Under the pieces are notes generated by a model. It was not told the origin of the DNA, did not search any database, and worked only from the letters and a program-made list of their open reading frames with translations. A DNA stretch of 33,738 bases. Origin: Planctomycetota bacterium (GTDB lineage: Bacteria; Planctomycetota; UBA1135; GCA-002686595). Shown here piece by piece: positions 24,849 through 31,743 of the stretch (position 1 is its first letter; the number at the start of each line of letters is the position of its first letter). The stretch spans positions 1 to 33,738 of the forward strand of contig JACKHT010000022.1 of NCBI GenBank assembly GCA_020638855.1. Direction: 5' to 3'. The position numbers and the translations under genes were made by a program.

Positions 24849-27040
24849 CGGGTCACGCTCCTACGACGTCCCAGGTAGGCGCCCCACAGGGATTCGCCCA
24901 CGAGGCAAGCCAAGGCCAGGGCGGCCAGTGCCCGCCAAATCTCACCCGAGCGGGGATCCCCTTGGGCTCCGATCGCAGGTCCCCCCGGGGCTTCGAGTTG
25001 CAAGGTCGGGTGCAAGCTTTGCAGCTCGGAACCGGAGAGGCGATCCAGGTCGCTCTCGGTCGGGTCCAAGACCACCGCGAAGGGTTGGGAGGGGGCGGAC
25101 TCGAGGTGGACTTGGTACAGGCCCACCTGGCGCGTGTCGCTCTCGACCAGGGCGGGCAAGCGGTAGAGGTCGGCGCCTAGGGGCAGCGGATCCCCATCGA
25201 GGATCCGGCGCGAGCCGTCTGGGCGTTCGAGTTCGGGCATGCGCGGGAAGCCTTCGACTTCGATCGCGAGCACCTCGCCGGGGCGGATGCTGCGGTCGCC
25301 TACCTGGGAGTTGGCGGCGTAGGCCAACAACTCATAGACGAACGGCACGAAGGTGCGCCCGGCACGGGGTAGGAGCGTCCAGTCTTCGTTGATCGAACTG
25401 GCCCAGTACAGGCTGCGACCCCGACCCAAGGCCTTTTCGACCAGCAACGGGCTCTTGCCCTGGTCGTCCAGCCGGGCCAAGACCTTCGCCCCGGGTTCGG
25501 GGGCCATGGCTTGGAAGTCGGAGAAGGGGACCCCGATCAACAGGGGACGCACGCGCGCATCGGCAAAGATCGAAAAGGCAGGATGCTGCTCGTCAAACTG
25601 TTCGATGCGGTAGAAGTCTCCTTGGCGAGCGATCGAAATGCGTCCCAGCAACTCCCCAGGCAACAACCCGGTCCCATCGGGCCGAAACATGCGCGCGTTG
25701 TAGGTTCCGGCGTCCCCCAGCTGGGGACCGGCGGAAACGATCAAAGCCGCGCCTTCGAGCACCCGGTTCTCCAGGGCCGTCACGAGCTTGGGGCTGGGAG
25801 CGGGCATGCCCGCCAACCAGATCACATCGAATTGGTTGAGTTCGGCTTCCTTGGTGGGCAGTTCGCCCGCGCGGATGGTCGTGACGGCAAAGGGGGAAGG
25901 CGCATCGCCCGAGGCGTCCTGTTCGAGCGCCAGCCGCAGGTAGCCTACGCCATCGTCTTCCAGATCGTCCGACGGCGAACCGTTGACCAGCAAAACGCGC
26001 ACAGGGCGCGGCACCAGGGCCACGCGCGCCCGGCTGTCGTCGATCGGCAAGCGATCGCCTTCGGTGGAGGCTACCAGCGAGTGGGGGCCCGGTTCGAGTC
26101 CGCCCAGGGCGAAGACCGCCTGGCTTTCGGAGCGGGGCTCCAAGTCAACCCGCTGGCTCGGGAGGCGGTTGCCGTCCAAGGTCAAACTCACGCGCACCCC
26201 GGCCTGGGGTAGGTTGGTATGGTTGATCACGGTCACGGCCACTTCCTTGGGACCCCGTTGGGATCCATCGATCAGAAGCGAATCGACCGAAAGGTTGGGC
26301 GGCGTGCTGCTCGCCGGGCCCAGGTCTTCGACCCAAACCTTGAGCCCCTGGGCTTGCAAGCTATCGAGCTGCGCGATGTAGGGCGGCGGGTCGGTCCCGT
26401 CCCCGGGGGTGACAAAGGACACCCGTTGCAGGTCGGTCAAGAGCCGAACTTCGGTTTGCCCGATGTCCAGGATCTCTCCGTCGGTGACGAGTCGCTCGAG
26501 CTCGGCAAAGCCTGCGGCCAAGTCCATCGGCTCGTCGAGGGGATGGTCGAGCGTGCTCAAAACCGAGAGCGCCTTGTCCGGGGTCGGCCAGGCGATCAAG
26601 CGCGCCTGCGATCCGAGCAGCAACACGTGCACCCGGTCGCCGCGGGTGGGCTTGAGGTCGCCCACGAGGGCCTCGGCCCGCCGCACGATGCGGTCGAAGA
26701 TCGTGTCGATGTCTTCGCGGTAGGCGGTCGAAGCCGACGCGTCGAGCATCAGCACCAAGTCGCGGCTGGTTTCGGTCAGGGCGCCCAGCGCACCGCGCCC
26801 CACGAAGGGCCGCGCGACCGCAAAGGCCAGCGCCGCGACCGCCGCCATGCGCAGCAGAAGCAGCAGCAGGTTTTCGAGCTGCATGCGCCGGCGGGTCTTC
26901 TTGTACGCCGCTTCGACAAAGCGCATGGCGCCCCAACGCAAGGGCTTGTGCCGCCGGCGGTTGAGCAGGTGGATGATCAGCGGGACCACCGCCAACAGCG
27001 CTCCGAAGGCAAGTGCGGGATGGACGAAACCTTGCATCAT
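24845..27040 (-). CDS. BatA-like membrane protein with VWA domain
   Basis: The 731-residue protein starts with the BatA N-terminal module (PF07584). A membrane helix (about 8-26) ends in HLLNRRRHKPLRWGAMRF, and a second helix (about 56-77) is followed by ARPFVG. A VWA domain comes next with MIDAS residues D100, S102 and S104 (DASAS) and LLTDLQ near residue 205. Then come Ig-like strands, a GATase-like alpha/beta segment (about 350-530; FDVIWLAGMP, LIVSAGPQLGD), a further beta region, and a C-terminal membrane helix before RRRSVTR. Bat proteins in Bacteroides were linked to oxygen tolerance, and in general these clusters are thought to assemble or protect envelope complexes. ATG at 27040 overlaps the DUF58 stop by 4 nt. 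Confidence 0.92.
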   Translation of the reverse strand: MMQGFVHPALAFGALLAVVPLIIHLLNRRRHKPLRWGAMRFVEAAYKKTRRRMQLENLLLLLLRMAAVAALAFAVARPFVGRGALGALTETSRDLVLMLDASASTAYREDIDTIFDRIVRRAEALVGDLKPTRGDRVHVLLLGSQARLIAWPTPDKALSVLSTLDHPLDEPMDLAAGFAELERLVTDGEILDIGQTEVRLLTDLQRVSFVTPGDGTDPPPYIAQLDSLQAQGLKVWVEDLGPASSTPPNLSVDSLLIDGSQRGPKEVAVTVINHTNLPQAGVRVSLTLDGNRLPSQRVDLEPRSESQAVFALGGLEPGPHSLVASTEGDRLPIDDSRARVALVPRPVRVLLVNGSPSDDLEDDGVGYLRLALEQDASGDAPSPFAVTTIRAGELPTKEAELNQFDVIWLAGMPAPSPKLVTALENRVLEGAALIVSAGPQLGDAGTYNARMFRPDGTGLLPGELLGRISIARQGDFYRIEQFDEQHPAFSIFADARVRPLLIGVPFSDFQAMAPEPGAKVLARLDDQGKSPLLVEKALGRGRSLYWASSINEDWTLLPRAGRTFVPFVYELLAYAANSQVGDRSIRPGEVLAIEVEGFPRMPELERPDGSRRILDGDPLPLGADLYRLPALVESDTRQVGLYQVHLESAPSQPFAVVLDPTESDLDRLSGSELQSLHPTLQLEAPGGPAIGAQGDPRSGEIWRALAALALACLVGESLWGAYLGRRRSVTR

Positions 27041-27948
27041 GAGGAGCGCCCCCCGCGCACGCGCGAATGGCGCGACGCCAAGTAGGTGGACAGCACCGCG
27101 TCGAGCGGTTCATCGGTGCGCATGGACACAAAGTCCACCGACAACGCACGGGCTGCTCGGGCTAGGGCCCTGTTGTGGTTTTCGATTTCTTCCAGATAGG
27201 CCTGACGCAGGGCGCGGGCATCGACCTTGCGAATCCCCGCTGCTTCGAGCCCGTCCAGTTTGAGCATGCCGTCGAAAGGAAACTCGAGTTCTTGGGGGTC
27301 GAGGATTTGGAACAGGATGGGCTCGTGGCCCCCGTGCACCAAGCGCTTGACCCCGGCGAGGATCGACTCGGGATCCTCGAAGAAATCCGAGAAGATGGCC
27401 GTGATGCCGCGCCGGCGGAGGCGCCCTGCAAACCATTGGAGCACTTCGCCCAGGGCGGTTTGCCCCTTGGGTTCGACCCCTGCCAACGCTTTCATGATGG
27501 CCGCCTCTTGGGGGGCCCCGTTGGCGGGCGGGACTTTGGTGCGTTGCTCGGAGTCGAACACAACCAGTCCCGCTTGGTCCCGTTGACCGATCACCAAGTG
27601 GGCCAAGGCCGCCGCGCACCAGCGCGCGTAATCCAACTTGCTGCGCGTCCCCGAGGCAAAGGCCATCGATTCCGAGGCGTCGACCAAAAGGTTCAGCGAG
27701 AGACTGGTCTCTTCGATGTACTCCTTGACCACAAGCCGCTCGGTGCGGGCATACACCTTCCAGTCGACCCTGCGCAGCTCGTCGCCCGGGGCGTAGGCAC
27801 GGTGTTGCGCGAACTCGATCGAGCTGCCGCGGTGGGGCGAGGTGTGGTGTCCGGCCATGTAGCCTTCCACCACCTTGCGCGCCACCAGCGCAAGATTGTC
27901 GAGACGGTCCAGGACCGCCGGATCGATCACTCCTTGGTGTTGGGCCAC
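27037..27948 (-). CDS. DUF58 family protein (VWA-like, MoxR-associated)
   Basis: The 303-residue cytoplasmic protein shows the DUF58 (PF01882) hallmark at about 48-80: YAPGDELRRVDWKVYARTE followed by LVVKEY. It also has a VWA-type metal site DASES (about 90-94), and FSDFFED further on. DUF58 proteins nearly always sit next to moxR and are considered partners or adaptors of the ATPase. The start is GTG at 27948, 9 bp after the MoxR stop. The nearest downstream ATG would fall inside the domain, so GTG is accepted. No transmembrane helix is present, unlike many DUF58 proteins that have two at the N-terminus. Confidence 0.94.
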   Translation of the reverse strand: MAQHQGVIDPAVLDRLDNLALVARKVVEGYMAGHHTSPHRGSSIEFAQHRAYAPGDELRRVDWKVYARTERLVVKEYIEETSLSLNLLVDASESMAFASGTRSKLDYARWCAAALAHLVIGQRDQAGLVVFDSEQRTKVPPANGAPQEAAIMKALAGVEPKGQTALGEVLQWFAGRLRRRGITAIFSDFFEDPESILAGVKRLVHGGHEPILFQILDPQELEFPFDGMLKLDGLEAAGIRKVDARALRQAYLEEIENHNRALARAARALSVDFVSMRTDEPLDAVLSTYLASRHSRVRGGRSS

Positions 27949-27957
27949 GGCGCGCGA

Positions 27958-28992
27958 TCAGCCCTTGGAGCCATTCGAGGAAAGGCCGGGCAGACCGGCA
28001 CCCACCGCTCCGCCGACTTGGGTGCTTTCCAGAAGTCGGCTGATGATGGCGTCCGAGGTCACGCCTTCGGCCTGGGCGCTGAAGTTGGTCACGATGCGGT
28101 GGCGCAGCACCGGGTGGGCCACGGCGTGGATGTCTTCGCTGGCCACGTAGTCGCGGCCATGGATGGCGGCATGGGCCTTGGCGCCTAGCAAGAGGAACTG
28201 GCCGGCGCGGGGGCCCGCACCCCAGGTCACAAACTCACGCACCGTGTCGTTGGCTTCGCCCGAACGCACCCGCGTACGGCGGGTCAGCTCGACGGCAAAG
28301 TTGAGCACTTCGTCCGCCACAGGGATCTCGCGCACCGCGTGCTGGAGGGCCTTGAGCTCGGTTCCGGTGACCACTTTGTTCACCTCCGGGGGCTGGCCCG
28401 AGGTGGTGCGCTTGAGGATTTCCCGCTCCTCTTCCACGCTCGGGTAGCCGACTTGGATCATGAACATGAAGCGGTCGAGCTGGGCTTCGGGGAGGGGATA
28501 GGTGCCCTCTTGTTCGATCGGGTTTTGGGTGGCGAGCACGAAGAACGGGTCGGGCAATTCGTGGGTGTGGCCCGCCGAGGTGACTTGGCGTTCGACCATG
28601 GCCTCCAAGAGCGCGGCTTGGGTCTTGGGCGGGGTCCGGTTGATTTCGTCGGCGAGCAATACGTTGGTGAACAACGGCCCGGGCGCGAAACGGAAGGTTC
28701 GCTCGCCGGTCTCGGGGTCGATGTGCAATAGCTCGGTGCCGGTGATGTCCGAGGGCATCAGGTCGGGGGTGAACTGGATTCGACCGAAGCCCAAGTCCAT
28801 GGTCCGGGCCAGGCTCGAGATCATCAGGGTCTTGGCCAACCCCGGGACGCCCACCAAGAGGCAGTGTCCCCGGGACAGGATGGCCATCAAGAGCTGCTCG
28901 ACCACCTCCTCCTGTCCGACGATGACCTTGGCCAGTTCGTGTCTCATCTGGCCGTGCACTTCGCGCAGGCGCTGCAATTGGGCGTTGCTCAT
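27958..28992 (-). CDS. MoxR-family AAA+ ATPase
   Basis: The 344-residue AAA_3-type ATPase has Walker A GVPGLAKT (48-55), Walker B VLLADEIN (D115, E116), sensor-1 region LATQNPIEQEG (N157), an arginine-finger region QLDRF (R174), and a C-terminal lid. This is the full set for ATP hydrolysis. MoxR proteins are thought to act as chaperones that mature or activate partner complexes, working with VWA proteins encoded beside them. It is the first gene of the minus-strand array and so probably the one closest to the promoter. The C-terminal 30 residues are Gly/Ser-rich and likely flexible. Length and motifs are normal for the family. Confidence 0.96.
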   Translation of the reverse strand: MSNAQLQRLREVHGQMRHELAKVIVGQEEVVEQLLMAILSRGHCLLVGVPGLAKTLMISSLARTMDLGFGRIQFTPDLMPSDITGTELLHIDPETGERTFRFAPGPLFTNVLLADEINRTPPKTQAALLEAMVERQVTSAGHTHELPDPFFVLATQNPIEQEGTYPLPEAQLDRFMFMIQVGYPSVEEEREILKRTTSGQPPEVNKVVTGTELKALQHAVREIPVADEVLNFAVELTRRTRVRSGEANDTVREFVTWGAGPRAGQFLLLGAKAHAAIHGRDYVASEDIHAVAHPVLRHRIVTNFSAQAEGVTSDAIISRLLESTQVGGAVGAGLPGLSSNGSKG

Positions 28993-29135
28993 AGGATTGG
29001 TTTCGTGACGGGGGGGCCCTGAGATGCGGCCAATCCGCCCCCCGATACCCCCAGCTCTGCGATCTATCTATATAGGGTCGACCGTCCTGGAGTTTCGCGG
29101 GAGAACCCCCCGGACCTCCCTGTGATCGACCACTT

Positions 29136-29156
29136 TGGAGGTAATCTACACCTCCA
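29136..29156. promoter_or_regulatory. Inverted repeat TGGAGGT/ACCTCCA
   Basis: The 7-bp arms at 29136-29142 and 29150-29156 are perfect, with a 7-nt loop. It lies about 60 bp upstream of the AT-rich patch. It may be a protein-binding dyad or a transcript hairpin. Confidence 0.35.
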
Positions 29157-29233
29157 CGGGGCGCCCCCCTAGCGTGGGCTGCTGCAACGTAGGATATTGC
29201 AAATGGAGTGGCCCGCCAGAGGGTCTGAGGCCG

Positions 29234-29250
29234 GGTTCCTTGCAGGAACC
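29234..29250 (-). terminator. Hairpin downstream of the GGDEF-EAL gene
   Basis: GGTTCCT (29234-29240) and AGGAACC (29244-29250) form a perfect 7-bp stem with a 3-nt loop. It begins 57 bp after the stop of the GGDEF-EAL gene. No T-tract follows on the minus strand. Confidence 0.4.
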
Positions 29251-29307
29251 ATACGGAGCGGGTCGCTCGGTACGGAGCGCAGCGCGGATGGAGCTGGGGT
29301 CAAGCCC

Positions 29308-31476
29308 CTAGGCCGCTTGGCCCTGGGCCTCATTCTCGGCGTCGTAGGCCATGGCCCATTCGACGAAGTCCTCGGCGGGCAAAGGCGACGAGAAGTAGTA
29401 CCCCTGGATGGCGTCGCAGCCCAGCCCCTCCAAGAATTCCAACTCAGGCCGTTCCTCGACCCCTTCGGCCACCACGTGCATGTGCAAGCTGTGGGCCAAG
29501 GCAATCGTCGCGCCGACGATGGCTTGGTTGCCCTGGTGTTGGGTGACCTGGTGCACAAACGAGCGGTCGATCTTCAAGGCGGAGATCGGGAAGCGCGTCA
29601 GGTACGAAAGCGACGAGTAGCCCGTACCAAAGTCGTCGATCGAAACAGTGATGCCGCGCCGGCTCAATTCGCTCAAGATGCGAATGCTGCTGTCGGTGTC
29701 GTTCATCAACAGGCCTTCGGTCAACTCCAATTCGAGCTGGTTCCCTGGAACGCCGCTGGTCGCGAGGGAGTCTTGCACCATCTCGAGGAAGCCCGTTTGC
29801 TGCAGCTGCATCCCCGAAACATTGACCGAGACCTTCCAGGCGGGCAACCCGGCCTGGTTCCATTGGGCGACGTCGCGCAGGGCCTGTTCGAGCACCCACT
29901 TGCCCAAGGGCAAGATCATGCCGCACTGCTCGGCGACGGGGATGAAGTCCGCGGGCGACACGAGCCCCATTTCCGGGTGGTTCCAGCGCACCAGCGCTTC
30001 CATGCCCTCGACCTTCTGCTCGCGCAGGTTGACCTTGGGCTGGTAGAAGAGCACGAATTGCTCGTCTTCCATGGCCTTGCGCAATTCCGACTCGATCACC
30101 AGGTACTGCCGGGCGCGTTCCGAGAACTCGTGCTTGAAGTATTGGGATCGGTTGCGGCCGGCCCGCTTGGCGCTGTGCATGGCGGTGCCCGCATTGCGCA
30201 TCAGGGTCTCGAGGTCCGGGCCGTCTTCGGGGAACACGCTCACTCCCAGGCTCGAGGTGACCGTGATCTCGGTGCCGTCGATGATCGCGGCCAGCGAGAT
30301 GTTCTCCTGTAGCGATTCGAGCACCAGCGCGATGTTGTCAAGGCTGGGTAGATGGGGGAGCGCGATCACAAACTCGTCGCCGCCCAGCCGGCAAAGGAAG
30401 GGTTGGTGGTGGGCCTGGTAGGGCGGCTGCCAAAGCGGTTTGGACTCGGCTTCGAGCAGGCTGAGCTTCAAGCGGTCCGCCACACATCGCAAGAGGTGGT
30501 CCCCCGAGGCGTGCCCCAAGGTGTCATTGATGCGCTCGAAATGGTCGAGGTCGAGCCAAATCAGCGCCATGCGCTCCTCGCGTTGGGCCGCTTCATCGAC
30601 CCAAACGGTGACTTCTTCGAGCAGCTGGGCTCGGTTGGGAAGGCCGGTGACCTGGTCGTAGAAGGAAAGCTTCTGGACTTGGTGCTGCACTTGCCAACGG
30701 TCGGTCACGTCGTGGATGATCCCCAAGAGCCTTTCGGGTTCCTTGGGGTCTTCGCGCACCACTTGGACGTCCTGCTCGATCGCCCGGACCGTGCCGTCGG
30801 GCAGTACGATGCGGTGGTCGAGCTGGTATCCCTGACGTTTGCTCAGGGCTTCGTGGATGGTTTTGCGCACCCGTTCGCGATCCTCGACATGCACCATGGC
30901 GAGGAACATTTCGAGGGCTTGGAACGCTTGTTTGGGAGCACCACCCATGAGGCGTTTGAGTTCGGTGGAACACCAAAACTCCTCTTCGCCAAAGGTCCAC
31001 TCCCAGTGGCCGAGCTTGGCGATCCTCTGGGCGGTGGCGAGGCGTTTTTCGCTCACCCTAAGTTCCTCGGCCATGCGTGCGGTCCGCAGCATGGATTCGA
31101 TCCGATAGCGGAGCAAGTTGCCTTGCAGGGGCTTGATGGCGAAATCCGAAGCGCCGCATTCGAGCACTTGCTGCACGCTTTCCGATTCCTCCGCCTCGAT
31201 TAAGATGAGTACCGGAGTGAACTCCGCCGAAGGGATCTGCCGCAATTCCCGGCAGAATCGACCCCCGCTCTCGGCTTCCGCAAGACTGTCCAAAAGGACC
31301 AAATCCACGGGGCGCTCGCGAGTGAAGTCGAGCGCCGAATCCACATCATCGACTTCGCAGACATGGTAGCCTGCGGCTTCCAAATCGTGGGTCGCTCGGT
31401 GACGCGCTTCCGCGTCTCCATCCAAGAACAAGATCGTGATGGCTCCAGATCCAGTCGGTTTGGGAGGGCGGGGCAT
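29308..31476 (-). CDS. Cyclic-di-GMP regulator: REC-PAS-GGDEF-EAL
   Basis: The 722-residue cytoplasmic protein has four modules. The receiver domain (about 13-130) has D19/D21, phospho-acceptor D63 and K115, although the usual Thr/Ser of the fifth strand region appears to be replaced. The PAS domain (about 145-260) has LGHWEW and DVTDR. The GGDEF domain (about 270-450) keeps GGDEF intact at 365-369 and has a roughly 15-residue insertion just before it; no RxxD inhibitory site is present. The EAL domain (about 455-710) has EAL at 493-495, N552, ELTEG (584-588), DDFGTGYSS (614-622), K635-I-D637, E671 and Q691. Both catalytic sites look complete, so it could make and break cyclic-di-GMP, with input from a partner kinase and the PAS ligand. 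No histidine kinase is nearby. The start at 31476 gives a short Pro-rich lead-in. Confidence 0.94.
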   Translation of the reverse strand: MPRPPKPTGSGAITILFLDGDAEARHRATHDLEAAGYHVCEVDDVDSALDFTRERPVDLVLLDSLAEAESGGRFCRELRQIPSAEFTPVLILIEAEESESVQQVLECGASDFAIKPLQGNLLRYRIESMLRTARMAEELRVSEKRLATAQRIAKLGHWEWTFGEEEFWCSTELKRLMGGAPKQAFQALEMFLAMVHVEDRERVRKTIHEALSKRQGYQLDHRIVLPDGTVRAIEQDVQVVREDPKEPERLLGIIHDVTDRWQVQHQVQKLSFYDQVTGLPNRAQLLEEVTVWVDEAAQREERMALIWLDLDHFERINDTLGHASGDHLLRCVADRLKLSLLEAESKPLWQPPYQAHHQPFLCRLGGDEFVIALPHLPSLDNIALVLESLQENISLAAIIDGTEITVTSSLGVSVFPEDGPDLETLMRNAGTAMHSAKRAGRNRSQYFKHEFSERARQYLVIESELRKAMEDEQFVLFYQPKVNLREQKVEGMEALVRWNHPEMGLVSPADFIPVAEQCGMILPLGKWVLEQALRDVAQWNQAGLPAWKVSVNVSGMQLQQTGFLEMVQDSLATSGVPGNQLELELTEGLLMNDTDSSIRILSELSRRGITVSIDDFGTGYSSLSYLTRFPISALKIDRSFVHQVTQHQGNQAIVGATIALAHSLHMHVVAEGVEERPELEFLEGLGCDAIQGYYFSSPLPAEDFVEWAMAYDAENEAQGQAA

Positions 31477-31743
31477 GCAGCGAGAGCGGTAGGCGGCCAG
31501 CGAAACAAAGACGCGATTTCCAGGCCTTGCGGGATGTGGAGGGGGGATCGGAGCGAGGAGAGCTACCGAACAGATCAGAGTCGGATTTCGGGCTGGGCAA
31601 ACTTAAATACGTCTTGCGACTCGATGGGGTCCTATTGCGTCCGATCGGGGCTTGCTTGGGTCTTGATTGGGACTTGATTGGGACTCTGCCGAGAGGTGCC
31701 GCCCAAGGCCCAAACCCGGAAAGGATTTCCCCCCTCGACGGTT
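31477..31743 (-). other. Intergenic region upstream of the GGDEF-EAL gene
   Basis: This 267-bp gap has no convincing gene; open frames on the plus strand lack family features. It holds a 33-bp triple repeat (31651-31683), a weak AT-rich patch at 31598-31609 that could be a -10 region on the minus strand, and a 5-bp hairpin GGAAA/TTTCC at 31718-31730 just after the end of the propeller gene. Confidence 0.4.
31651..31683. repeat. Three 11-bp tandem direct repeats
   Basis: The units are CTTGCTTGGGT, CTTGATTGGGA and CTTGATTGGGA, back to back. The second and third are identical and the first differs at two positions. They lie 175-207 bp upstream of the GGDEF-EAL start. With 11 bp per unit, all copies face the same side of the helix. 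Confidence 0.6.

Larger units (their letters stand above)
28993..29307 (-). promoter_or_regulatory. Leader region of the MoxR operon
   Basis: This 315-bp gap has no convincing gene. On the minus strand TATATAGAT (29074-29066) is an AT-rich -10-like patch about 75 bp before the MoxR start; no good -35 box is seen. The 8-bp palindrome GGTCGACC (29076-29083) directly abuts it and could be an operator. Three small hairpins lie further upstream, at 29136-29156, 29234-29250 and 29256-29279. No classical Shine-Dalgarno site precedes the MoxR ATG. Confidence 0.4.
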
